Made by a program: the position numbers and the translations under genes
Part shown: positions 12,608-22,300 of the stretch, piece after piece
Layout: each line of letters opens with the position of its first letter
How positions within the stretch are numbered: position 1 is the stretch's first letter
NCBI RefSeq assembly: GCF_034190915.1
Contig: NW_026947484.1
Coordinates: 185,250,982 to 185,314,981, forward strand
DNA from: Cavia porcellus
Taxonomy: Eukaryota > Chordata > Mammalia > Rodentia > Caviidae
Direction of reading: 5' to 3'
DNA length: 64,000 nucleotides
The notes under the pieces: model-generated
Database searches by the model: none
Told to the model about the DNA's origin: nothing
The model's input: the letters and a program-made list of their open reading frames with translations, nothing else

Positions 12608-13569
12608 GAAACTGAAAGAGTAAATAAGATATAAAATCTTCAACAAATACTGTGAAAGAATAAGAAACTGCTCAAAGAGGAAAAAATAACTCAAATAGAG
12701 AAAAGGAGAAAAGAAGGGAAAAGGAAAAAGTCATAAATTTGTATACAAACACTTAAGATTACTGAGGTGATTTATAAATTCTATAAGTTCTTGGAGCAAA
12801 ACAGTTATCATCCATAGGATTAGATCAATTTTTCATGACTATATCTGGTAATTTGAGTAAGACTTTTGAAGTTAGCCAGGCAAAACAACAAAATTCCTAC
12901 CATATTGTTTTGAAAGCCTATATTATTATTGTTTTGAGATCTTTGCTATAGTTATTTGTTTGACTCTTGCTTCTTATTTCCCTTATACTTTGCCGTTTTG
13001 TTTTGTTTTTACCCGTAAATATATAGGATAGATTTACATGTATAGGTTTATGTATACCAAGAACTTCACCTAAAGAGTTTAGAAGGATTGATTTTAGTAT
13101 ATGTGATGATGTGAACAGCTACACTGCAGAACACTAGACATCATGATAGCCATTGCTGATTTCCTATCACTTTGTTTTAAAGCCCAATAATGATTTTATA
13201 CTTGGTTTCTGTTGGTTTTAGTTTGTTTTCAACTATTTGATTTCAATATGTGTGAGGTGTGGATAGCTATTTTGAAGAAAACAAGAGACATTATGGTAGC
13301 CATTGTTGATTTCCTATTGTCCAGTTTTGAAGACTCATAAGTCTTTCACTCTTTTGTTTTGATTTATTTTATATTATTTGGTTTTATATTAACTTATTGT
13401 GTGTGAAGATATGGACGACAATTTTGAAGAAACAAGAGACACCACCGTAGCCACTGTTGATTTCCATTTGTCTTCTCTTGAAGTTCTGTATTATTTGCAT
13501 TGCTTTACTCTGATCTGTCTTGCTCTGTTTTGTTTTGGTTTGTTTGATTTGTTTCATTCTTTTAAAAAA
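12608..13569 (+). repeat. L1 3'UTR with about 150-bp tandem modules (outer L1)
   Basis: Three module landmarks, GAACAGCTAC (13113), GGATAGCTAT (13261) and GGACGACAAT (13413), are spaced 148 and 152 bp apart. Each is followed by an AAACAAGAGACA-like segment and GCCATTGTTGATTTCC or a close variant. The purine-rich patch at 12660-12735 matches the one in the inner L1. The UTR ends TTTAAAAAAA just before the right target-site duplication. Confidence 0.75.
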
Positions 13570-13587
13570 AGAATGTAAACTTTTCAA

Positions 13588-15639
13588 ACCAACACATAAA
13601 ATTTCAAATGCAGTTAGTTTGTTATTTGAACATGAAAACAATAGTTTGATTTTTTTAGAATCAAGAAAAACATAAGAAAAAAGAAATTTATATTCCATGT
13701 GTATGCTAAGATATACAAAATAAGCAGTGAGAATATATGAATAGAAATCCACCCAATCTATTAATGAAAACTGGAGAGAAAATTTCACAACAAAATTTTG
13801 AAAGGAGGGAAAGGAAGGACTTCTTATCTAATAAGAATTTCTTTGACAATGTTAGAGTGTACTAAATTAAGAAAAATATATTTAAAAAGCATTTTTATAC
13901 TTAGGGAAATGGGAGAGAATTATTTTGATAAAAGTCTGAAAGTACAGTTCATCTCTACCCAACTGAAAAAGAATAGGGAACAAAGAGCAAAAAACAGTTT
14001 ATCACACATTATACAATGAGTAGAAAGATGATTGTTTTTCATCTATTATCTGTGAAGATGTGTTTTAAGAAGTAATTTCCAAAATATTTTTTAAATGGTT
14101 TTGTCATTCTGAGATAAATATGTATAGTCGAAAATGTGTTGAACATTGATCTTAGATAGAATTACATTACAGCATTCATAATAGTCATACCATGTAGTTG
14201 GTAGCTCACTTTGAACTGTTACAAAATTACTGAAGAGAAATATGATGAAAGTTTTATCCCTGGAAGAATATTAACATAATGACATTTGGTTGCTGCATAT
14301 ATACTTAATTTAAACATTACTAGTTAAAAAGCATACATGTTTCTTACATTATTATAAGTCTTTAGCACTCTGAGAATGACTGAATTTCAACAATATTAAT
14401 ACTAATAACCTAAAAGAAACTTTAAAAATTTAATGCAGGATAAACAATTTAAAGTAAGTTAAGATACTTTTTAGGAAGAAGCATCTTATAGAAGAAAGAA
14501 CACTATATTTGAAGAGAACTACAGAAATTTGAGTTATTAGTTATTTACTCACTAGTTACACTGTTTTCATTTATAAAACATCATGTACATTATGGAAACA
14601 TCACAGGAATGTATCATGTTGATCAAATTCAATGATGTATTTAACTTTTGTAAACTTGAAAGCATTGTATAGGTACAATACATACTTATTTGCTGCTAAA
14701 TTAATACTGGAAGGGTGAAATAAATGAACATTTTAAAATGACAGTATATATTGTTTCATGAACTACTTTGTATAGCTATTTTAGAAGTGAAAAAGATTCT
14801 TGTAGAAGAAACTAAGTAACTCACTGTAACCTATCTGGAAGAAGCAAATCTAACTGGAAATTCATTGTCTTTTACCACTTTACATATAAAAGATTGAAGT
14901 AATTGTTGTATAATACAATGCATTGGACACATCTTGATGCTACTTAAATTGTCTTGGCTTCACTTAGGTGCTTATAATGACATAGAGGAAAGAAACTCCC
15001 AACCCGGTGGATGTCCAGTATGAGTTCATGTTCTATAAAATCCAAGAATGAATTTTAGGAACAATAGAGCTAAAGAATAGAACATATTTCTTGAGATAAA
15101 GAAAGCATCCGTCTGACAGAGGGACAGCAGGGGACTGGAGTGGATTACAAAGGTCTCTGTCTTTTCTAAGGATTTCATAGAGCAAATCCCTAAGTGAGGC
15201 AGATACAAGGTAGGGAACAATGGGAACTTGCAAGATGGATGTGGGATGCTACAGAACTATGGCCAAGAGTCATATTAAATGCTCAGGTAACACTGATTTA
15301 ATTGGGGACAAATGGGCCAGTGAGTCATGCAGCAAACAGACATGGATGTAGAGCTTGGCTTTTCTTGTAGGGGGCTTGGGTTAGTGACTCCTGGTTTCCT
15401 CAGTATGGTAGAGAAGTATTTAGAACATCAATCCCTGATGTTTATCCTAAGGAAGAATGTGGATGCTTTTGTTTTATCTTTTGTCTTGAGGTTCAGCCCA
15501 CAGTGGAGGTCTCTGTCTCTCTCACAGTTGTAAGGCATCTGGTCTTTTGCACTGTTTCCTTCAAGGGCTTAGCCCTGTCCAACTAGCTATAATATTTGTA
15601 TCTAACTCAGTTGCCTGTAACAATATTAGTCAACTTTCT
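13588..15639. other. AT-rich unique DNA, no gene seen
   Basis: The longest frame is 134 codons on the minus strand (13384-13788). It starts inside the L1 3'UTR and its low-complexity lysine/glutamine composition gives no recognised domain. No repeat family is recognised. Confidence 0.4.
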
Positions 15640-15960
15640 TGTCACTTGGACCAAAAACCTGGCATGTACAGTTTAATACAGAGAGCGTTTATTTTTGCTC
15701 AGAATTGCAAGAAGTTCAGTCCACCATCAGCTGGCCCTAAGACAAGCACATCATGGTAGGAGGACATGTGGCGCAAAGCTGTTTAGTTTCATGGAAGCCA
15801 AGAAGCAGAGCAGAGAACCACCAGGACCCAATAGAGACCACAAGATCACATCTCTGAAACCTACCTAGACACACCCAGAAATACGCTTTACTAATCACCT
15901 AAGGGACTCACCAGTCAATGAAGTTGTTAATTAAGTTCAACTGGCATGTTGTCCATATGT
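15640..15960 (-). mobile_element. Probable MaLR-type solitary LTR, degraded
   Basis: The stretch has the shape of a MaLR LTR read in antisense: a GTTTATTTTTGCTCAGAATT start, then CACATCATGGTAGGAGGACA, GTTTCATGGAAGCCAAGAAG, and a CACCTAAGGGACTCACCAG segment. No internal retroviral genes or second LTR were seen. Family identification is from general recall of ORR1/MST-like LTRs; the orientation is inferred. It is non-coding and clearly old. Confidence 0.45.
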
Positions 15961-16061
15961 GTCTGTCAAATATCTCAATGATGGACAGGAGGAACCTCCT
16001 TAGCTTGTGAACATACCTGGAATTAATGAGCACATTGTTCAGAAGTGAAAGAAGCAAATCC

Positions 16062-16484
16062 CCACTAGACTAACTTTAACAATGGGACCATAATTAAAGC
16101 GAGAAATGCTTCTTCCTTCAGTTCCATAAGGAAACTGTATTGAGATAGATTTTTAAGGCTTGTCAGAAGGTGTCCTAGGATGGAGTAATAGTTACCCATG
16201 GCATAGCTTGGGCCAACTTGAAAATGCAGGTCATACATTTGGGATACCTTCTTTTTCATTAACTTCCTCATCCCTGGAAACATGTCTCCAATAAACTGTG
16301 TGCAGTACAGAATTTTACCTTGGTTTTTGCTTTTGTGGCAATCTAGGTTAAGATCTATTGTTTGGACAGTTACACACTTTGCTACCTGGAGACCTTGGCC
16401 AAGATTTGTATAAATAACACCTCCATATGTGTCAACATCAATGCCATATTGTTTTAAGTCTGTATTAGATAGTATCTACATGCT
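16062..16484 (-). pseudogene. Unrecognised coding-like remnant, part 2
   Basis: On the minus strand the frame is open for about 139 codons, from about 16484 down to the TAG near 16062. That is far longer than expected in DNA this AT-rich. The translation is protein-like, with segments GIDVDTYGGVIYTNLGQGLQ, MFPGMRKLMKKK and FQVGPSYAMGNYYSILGHLL. I do not recognise the family. It is not L1 ORF1 or ORF2. A stop (TAG) directly upstream separates it from the remnant at 16625-16855. It could be a processed pseudogene, an exon, or the coding part of an unrecognised mobile element. A single Met (16283) allows at most 72 residues from an ATG start. Confidence 0.45.
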
Positions 16485-16624
16485 TCAAATAGGTTGAAGA
16501 GCATTTGGAACAGTTAGATTTTCCTTTAAGCCTTGGGTGAGTTATTGAATTCTCCAATTTTTCAGGCATATGTTAATATTTCTGTGAAAGCATTTTGTAG
16601 ATATGATAATCAGTGCATTTTAAA

Positions 16625-16858
16625 TTAGGAATATTACCTTAGGTAAAGTTGGGCTGGATTCAATTGTTTGAAAAGCCTTAGTAACAGAGCTGAAGCTTTC
16701 TGATGGGGAAGAAATTTTGCTTATGTACAGGACTTTCAGGCCCAGGACCAAGAGTTTCAGCCTGCCTTTCTTGACAGCCTGCTCCATGGATTTCAGACTT
16801 GACTGAATAGGCTTATCAAGACAAACTCCAAATTTGGTTACATTTACAAAGAATTAGA
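16625..16858 (-). pseudogene. Unrecognised coding-like remnant, part 1
   Basis: A minus-strand frame of about 77 codons without stops, with protein-like composition (segments KFGVCLDKPIQSSLKSMEQA and KGRLKLLVLGLKVLYISKIS). It ends at a TAA near 16625, shortly after a PTLPK segment whose AAGGTAATA could be read as a splice donor. It lies upstream, on the same strand, of the open stretch at 16062-16484, with about 140 bp of broken frame between. Both may belong to one gene relic. No family recognised. Confidence 0.35.
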
Positions 16859-16859
16859 A

Positions 16860-17089
16860 TTATTTTATTTCTTTCCTGTTTTCAGTTTCATTGATTTTCT
16901 TTGAGTTTTATTTTAAATTCCTTCTTAATGTTTACATTAGGACCCTTGCTTTTTTTTTTTTTCTAAGTTATTATGATAGAAGTTTGGCTAACTGATTTCA
17001 TGATTTTAATCTTTTCTAATGTATGTATATAATGTTATAACGTCCCTTTCCTCACTATTATAACGAAGTCTTAAATATTTTGATAGGTT

Positions 17090-17127
<38 letters not shown>

Positions 17128-17519
17128 TTTCTCTCTCTGAAACAATTAAAGGCATGTTTTCTCTTCTTTTATGATATCTGTCCCCTGACTTTGGCCTTTA
17201 TAAATATATTGTTCAATATCTAAGTATTTGGAAATTTCCTATTACTTTGTATAATTTCTAGTTTGATTATATAAATGAGCAAGAAAACATTCTAAATGTA
17301 TTCCAATATTTATTTTTAATGGAGCTGACTGTGATTTATTTTAATGTTTCATGGATGTTTCAAAGAATTTGTTTATGCTGAGTGCCAATCCTTGATAATT
17401 TTCTATCCAGTTGTTTTATCAATTTTAAGAGGATGACATTAAAATCACCAACTATCTTTATGGATATATTTATGATATTTAAGTTCTTTCAGCTTTTTTT
17501 ATAACATATAAAAAAGTTT
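16860..17519 (-). mobile_element. Ancient L1 ORF2 fragment, antisense (endonuclease to RT linker)
   Basis: Read on the minus strand, the bases match the end of the L1 endonuclease and the linker after it. GGTGATTTTAATGTC corresponds to the GDFN catalytic block. The CTAATGTATG...ATAATGTTATAACG stretch is the usual L1 linker region. A (CT)n run at 17092-17138 has expanded inside. Divergence is high, older than the nested L1s. Confidence 0.6.
17092..17138 (+). repeat. (CT)n microsatellite
   Basis: Nearly pure CT dinucleotides over about 45 bp with one CCCTCTTT interruption, inside ancient antisense L1 DNA. Confidence 0.9.
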
Positions 17520-17705
17520 TCAGTATTAGGAATTAAATCAAGGTTATCATATTGAAATCCATACTGAGTCCTTTTTATTTTTATTTCTGAGACAGCATCT
17601 TGCTAGGGTGTTAAGTTGGACATATTATATGCAAACTTGAAATTCTCCTGCCTCAGCCTCTAAGAGTTCTGGGATCACAAACATATACCACCAACTCCCA
17701 CTTGG
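17520..17705 (-). mobile_element. B1-dID-type composite SINE, antisense
   Basis: In reverse complement the first part is 7SL-like (GAACTCTTAGAGGCTGAGGCAG ... AGCAAGATGCTGTCTCAG), then an A-rich linker (AAATAAAAATAAAAA), then a degraded ID-like half with GACTCAGTATGGATTTCAAT and CCTAATACTG. The order B1 then ID matches B1-dID composites of non-murid rodents. It interrupts the antisense L1 endonuclease sequence, which continues at 17706. Confidence 0.6.
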
Positions 17706-17850
17706 TTCATATATTTTATAGCTCTGTTATATGGTGGAATTAGAGTATTAGGTATTATTGCTGGATCAATACTGTTATCATGCAGTGTGCCTCTGCATTT
17801 CTAATAATTTCCTTTTCTCTGAAGTCTTCCTTGATACCAGAATAGCTACT
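17706..17850 (-). mobile_element. Ancient L1 ORF2 fragment, antisense (endonuclease N-terminal part)
   Basis: Continuation of the fragment at 16860-17519 on the far side of the SINE. GAAGTAGCTATTCTGGTATC in reverse complement is the 'GVAIL' region of the endonuclease. The following 150 bp (17850-18000) contain an ACACAGGTGAGTGGG donor-like motif but no recognised gene. Confidence 0.5.
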
Positions 17851-18339
17851 TCAAATGGAGTGAGACTAGAGTCTCATTTCATGGAGGTGAAAAATCACCC
17901 TCGTCAGGTGGTCACTGAGAACACAGGTGAGTGGGTCCTATTGCCACGAGAAGCAATTGAAGAGCAAAGTCCCTACTTTGACTGATAATGTGAATTTATC
18001 ACCCTCTCTATTTTATTTTCTATTGAAAAATAATTCTATATATTATATATTGGTCATACACAATGTAACTTTTTGTGTACATTGTGGATTGATTAAATAA
18101 AGCTAACAAATACATCATGTGATACATTTACCCCAACTTTTTCTAGTGAAATACTTTCAATCTACTTTCTAAACAATTTGTAAATGAACAATGCACTATT
18201 TATTACAATCATCTTTTTTTTCAGTCAATAACTACAGAACATTTTCCCCTAACTGAAAATATACCCTTTGATCAATTACTTTCCTTGTCTTTTTTCCAAA
18301 TTATTATTATTTTTATTTTGTTAGTACATTTTATATATA

Positions 18340-18734
18340 CACAAAGATCATAGTCATTAGAAAGAGTTTCACTTGTGAATGACATGTTCTGGATTCTTCT
18401 TTTCCCCAAACCCCTCTCCTCTCTTCAACTCCCCTTCCTCAACTTATTTACAAAAGCTTTGTTTCCATTTTTTTCCTTAATTTTCTTTTCATTTTTCCTT
18501 TTGTCCTCCCCCCTCTCTTATTTCCCTTTCCTTTTTAATATTTTCTTCCTATTTGCCAGCGTCTATTATAAACTGTGGTCTTAATTTATCCTTTCAGTCC
18601 CTTGTTTCAGAGAAACAATGTGATATTTAAACATTTGTGTCCAATTTAAGAGTATGGACTCTTTTTTTCCCCTCTTGCTCCCTCATTCTCAGTATTTTTT
18701 TCGAACAATTTATTTCTATTTCACCAAGCCATTT
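18340..18734 (-). mobile_element. L1 3'UTR / ORF2-end fragment, antisense
   Basis: The pyrimidine-rich stretch at 18460-18540 mirrors the purine-rich start of the L1 3'UTR (compare 7915-7985). It is followed by an ORF2-end-like segment, AACAATGTGATATTTAAACA ... GAGTATGGACTC, matching the antisense of the last ORF2 codons. Degraded; boundaries are approximate. Confidence 0.45.
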
Positions 18735-18816
18735 TTAATGTTGTTACTGGGGATTGAAATCATGACTTCACCCTTGCCAGGCAGGCGTTTATGATACTGA
18801 GCTAAATCCCTGGCCC
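18735..18816 (-). mobile_element. ID-type (tRNA-derived) SINE, antisense
   Basis: The reverse complement reads GGCCAGGGATTTAGCTCAGT with an A box, then CCTGCCTGGCAAGG, then ATGATTTCAATCCCCAGTAA with a B box. It is the same family as the SINEs at 22445 and 62838 but more diverged. It interrupts L1 antisense debris. Confidence 0.7.
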
Positions 18817-18859
18817 ATAAAGCCTTTTATACACTTTGGTAGCTATTTACATGCTCAGT

Positions 18860-19010
18860 GTCTCATACCAAAGAAATGATGTAATGTTTACACATGTGAG
18901 CCCAATTTATTTAGATTGTTCTCAAGTTGCATCCATTTATCTGGGAGTGTCTCAATTTTATCCTTCTTTATAACTGAGTAGTACTCCATTGTATAAAAAT
19001 GCCACATTAT
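18860..19010 (-). mobile_element. Old L1 ORF2 3' end, antisense (left part of split copy)
   Basis: CTTTATAACTGAGTAGTACTCCATTGTATAAA is the antisense of the highly conserved end of L1 ORF2 ([10 protein letters not shown] in the young copy). The alignment breaks at 19010 and resumes at 22001, so this old fragment was the target of the element at 19011-22000. Confidence 0.7.
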
Positions 19011-19022
19011 CTTTTTTTTTTT

Positions 19023-19620
19023 AAGAGAATAAAACCAAATGAGACAAAACAGAGTCATTCAAAACAAAAGGATCACCATGGTACACGATTTAAAAACAAA
19101 ATATAAAGAGATCATGGATAATGGATGAAAAAAATAATGGATACCATAATGCCTCTTGTTAACTTCAAAAGAATTGCCCATATCAGCAGGCATGATAAAA
19201 TTGAACAAAATTGTACAGAACAGAACCAATAAAAACAAAACATTGTAGACATTATACGCCTTCAACAGAAGATAATAGTCTAACCACAATGGGTATTGTA
19301 GTGCTTCTTATTGTCCTCAAAGTAATTGCCTATACTCTCAGACTTGATACTATCAAACATACCAGAATAGAATAAAATGAATCAAAACAAAATAGTGAAA
19401 GCAATACAGGGATTCAATCAAGGTAATAGTAAATCAAAAATGGTTCCAATAATATATCCTGCTATCTTTGGAATAACTGTCCCTGGCATCAAATCTAATA
19501 CAAGTAGACAAACTGAAGCAGAATAAAACCAAACTTAACAGAACAATGGAAACACTATTGGTTTCAAATAATGATAATAGACTAACAATGGCCACTGTCT
19601 TTCTTATCTAAACAATTCCT
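19023..19620 (-). repeat. L1 3'UTR with four modules of about 150 bp, antisense
   Basis: Landmarks of the antisense unit are ATACCATAATGCCTCTTG (near 19140), GGTATTGTAGTGCTTCTTAT (near 19290), GGTTCCAATAATATATCC (near 19440) and GGCCACTGTCTTTCTTAT (near 19588). The spacing is close to 150 bp each time. The same unit is found in the other L1 3'UTRs of this window. Confidence 0.75.
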
Positions 19621-20199
19621 CCCCTTTCACTTTCATGTGATGTACTGTACATTTTGGATCCCACTAATTCCTTTAGTTTTTATACTAGGGAGGCAGCCTG
19701 CTAGTCATCTGATTCTGAATATTTTTACCCCTGAGCATGGTCTTAAGATGTATCTATTTGCCTACAAGAGCCTCAAAGTTTTCTTTCTTTATAGATGAGT
19801 AGTTTTCCATTGCATAAAAGTGTCATGGCTTTTTAACCTATCAGCAGCTGATGGGCAAGCTACCTCCACTTTTTTTCAGGTTCTTTGTCACATAGAGCAT
19901 TGTTTTCTCATCTTTGACTTTCAGTCTATAAACTCCCTTTCAGGTTAATGTGTTTCTTATATGAAGCATATTGATGGACCCTATCTCCTGACCCACTCTG
20001 CCCGTGTTTCTTTTTATTGATAAATTAAGGCCATCCATATTAGTGATTATGGCCAACCTTCTCTACGTCATCTCGCCATGTTCTTTTTCTGCCATTGGTT
20101 GTCTACTTTTCCCCTGCATTCCACTGTCAGTCTCATTCAGTGAGCCTCCATGGGCCACTGTTTCTGAAACCATGGTCTTTATCTCTCTCTATAGAATGT

Positions 20200-21150
20200 C
20201 CTTCAGTATTTTTTTAGGGTTGGTTTGGTGGTCATGAACTCCCCCAGTTCCTCTTTGTCATGAAAGCATCTTGTTTCTCCATTAATTTTGAAAGACTGTT
20301 TTGCAGGGAACAAAAATCTGGATTGGAGGTTATTTTCTTTCAGGACTTGGAATACTTCACTCCAAACTCTTCTTGCTTTGATGGTTTGTGTCAAAAAGTC
20401 TGTCATGATTCTGATGGGTTTTCCTTTATAGGTGATGTTTCTTTTCTCTGACAGCTTTTAATACTCTGTTCTTGTGTTGAATTTCTGGGAACTTTATTAT
20501 ATGTCTGTGTGTATGTCTATTTTGGTTGTAGCTGGCTGAAGTTCTGTGTGCCTCACTTATCTGAATATCATTTCCTTTTCCTGTGCTTGGGAAGCTTTCT
20601 TTATATCTGCAAATAGTCTTTGTATTTCATTTGTGTTTATCCCTCACTTGTTCACTTTTTTCTTCACATATTTTATTCTTAAGTTATAAATCCTCTTGTA
20701 GTCTTCTTGCCTTTGTATTGTATTGTATTGCCTTGCTATTTTTAAGAGATCTTCCCTTCAGAATCGCAAGCTGCAAACCTGTATTCAAGGTTTGAAAATA
20801 TATCTTTAGTTTCTTTCAGGCAGTTTTGCCAGCTTTCAATAGAGTTTTTAATTTCCTGGTAATCTCTTTGAATCTGTTTAACCTTTTTTATATTCTTCAT
20901 TGAAGGTCTTCCTCCCTTTTCTATACTACTCTAATCTTCCATCTATGTCTTCATTAGAGGTGCTTAGCAATGCTTTCATTATGTTTCTCATTTATTTTTT
21001 ACCTGCAATAGTTTTTCTGTTCTAAGTTCTTTTATAGCCTCTCAAAGTTGTTTCTTTATTTCAGTTGCTGTTGCTTCAGAAACTGCTGGTGTGTGGCTGC
21101 TGATCTCTTCTCTGTTTATATCTCCTTGACCAGTACTACTTGGGTTGGAG
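20200..21150 (-). pseudogene. L1 ORF1 remnant (element at 19011-22000)
   Basis: Minus-strand ORF1. The C-terminal domain survives as an open stretch at 20203-20406, with FLTQTIKARRVWSEVFQVLK, KQSFKING and FHDKEELGEFMTTKPTLKK, all standard L1 ORF1 motifs. The RRM-like part lies at about 20400-20640 and the coiled-coil at 20640-21100, both broken. The N-terminus aligns with the sequence corresponding to ATEIDKQLQ near 21080. Confidence 0.75.
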
Positions 21151-22000
21151 GCCAGAAACTACCTTTTACTTCTTTCTCTTGTCATGTTCCTGGTTTCTGC
21201 AGACAAGTAGATACTGTGGTCCCTGTGTTGGTTATAATAACTCTGAAATGTGCTGGCTAGCGATATCCACTGTTTGCTGCTTTTCCCAGCCTGTGGTGGC
21301 TACTGGTGTGCAAGCAGTGGTGGAGCAGTCTGGCACCTCCCTTTCAAGCGGGTTAAGTGCAGGGAGCCCTCACCACTTTAGTATGTGCTGGGAAGGCAGG
21401 GTTGGTTAGGGATAGCTTTAGGGGAGCCTCGGTGGTGGCTGTTGGATTGCGCACGTGGGTGGGACTCAGTTCAACCAATTTCCAACCAGTCTGCTCCAAC
21501 CTAAGAATGGTTGAATGAATCAGCTGTAGTTCTGGCTCCAGGCTTTTCCTGCCTGACTCCAAAATGGCCCCAGCCAATCGCCTACTCCTGTGGTAAGACT
21601 GAATTCCCCATACTCACCACCAGCCAGTGCAGTTCTCCAGTTTGCTGCTCCCCTCTGCCACCACATCTTCCCACCTAGGCCTTCAGGATTGCCTACCATC
21701 AGCTTCAGTGTGATCATACATCTCCAGGTTCCAACAGCACTTCTCACACAGTGGTTCTTACTCCAGGTGAAAGCACCACTAGCTACTGCCTCTGTTTAAG
21801 TCTTTTCTATTTTTTTTTCTTATATTTTTTGTTCTCTCTGTGGGCTTCAATTCACAAGGTTCTTCCTGGATTGAGGGGACCCACTTGCTTCCTTCTTGTT
21901 TTCTCTAAATGCAAGTATCTAGAATTCTGGTATCTGGGCTGTTTCTGCCAGAGAGGTTCTTTACTCTGCTGCTTATTGTTCCACCATCTTCCCAGAATCC
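21150..22000 (-). promoter_or_regulatory. L1 5'UTR (promoter region) of the deleted antisense L1
   Basis: GC-richer than its surroundings. Ends at 22000 with GGATTCTGGGAAGATGGTGG in reverse complement, i.e. an AAGATGG motif within about 20 bp of the 5' end. Known primate L1s carry a YY1 site at that place that fixes the start of transcription; the same role here is inference. No 261-bp monomers are present. Confidence 0.55.
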
Positions 22001-22300
22001 CACATTTCTTCATTTATTCTTCAGTTGATGAACACTTTGGTTGTTTCTGAGACTTATCAATTACAACCTATGATATTATAAACATAGTTGCATACATATT
22101 GTTGAGGTATGATTTTTCAACTCTTCCAGGAAGATACACAGAAGAGAAACAGCTGGATCAAATGTGACCACTAATATTTTTTGAAGAATCTCCTCACTGA
22201 CTGGTTTCTACAAGGGTTGCACCTGTCTATATTCCAAACTGGGTTCCTTTTTCCCCACAGCCCCTCCAAACTACACAGTGCCACATGATAGCAAATAAGT
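22001..22300 (-). mobile_element. Old L1 ORF2 3' end, antisense (right part of split copy)
   Basis: TTCATTTATTCTTCAGTTGATGAACACTTTGG is the antisense of the CPSTEEW region, directly continuing 18860-19010. GGTTCCTTTTTCCCCACAGC... CTACACAGTGCC mirrors the Cys-rich motif region. Confidence 0.65.

Larger units (their letters stand above)
1102..13569 (+). mobile_element. Outer full-length LINE-1, interrupted by a nested L1
   Basis: Sense L1 in two halves, 1102-2701 and 8833-13569, about 6.2 kb once the insertions are removed. In order it has a 5'UTR (1102-1762), an ORF1 remnant (from 1763, resuming at about 8818-8990), an ORF2 remnant (about 9003-12607) and a long 3'UTR (12608-13569) with modules of about 150 bp. 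An 18-bp imperfect target-site duplication bounds it. All frames are broken by stops, frameshifts and small deletions; for example, about 150 bp of ORF2 is missing near 11610. The element is dead and older than the L1 inside it. Its 5'UTR is not monomeric, unlike that of the young L1 at 42737. Confidence 0.85.
19011..22000 (-). mobile_element. Internally deleted antisense L1 (5'UTR-ORF1-ORF2 ends-3'UTR)
   Basis: Minus-strand element of about 3 kb. Its 3' poly(A) is the T run at 19012-19022 and its 5' end is near 22000. In transcription order it has a 5'UTR (22000 to about 21150), ORF1 (about 21150-20200), a spacer, the start of ORF2 (about 20060-19900), the last part of ORF2 (about 19870-19620) and a 3'UTR (19620-19023). 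The middle of ORF2, about 3.4 kb, is missing. CCACATT flanks both ends (19002-19008, 22000-22006), a short target-site duplication. An AAGATGGT close to the 5' end resembles the YY1-type L1 start motif. Confidence 0.75.

Noticed and set aside
13384..13788. 134-codon minus-strand frame as a small gene
   Set aside because: It starts within L1 3'UTR repeats, is K/Q/F-rich and has no domain or conserved start context.
21140..21799. Plus and minus frames as a GC-rich exon cluster or CpG-island promoter
   Set aside because: The region is the 5'UTR of the antisense L1 at 19011-22000.
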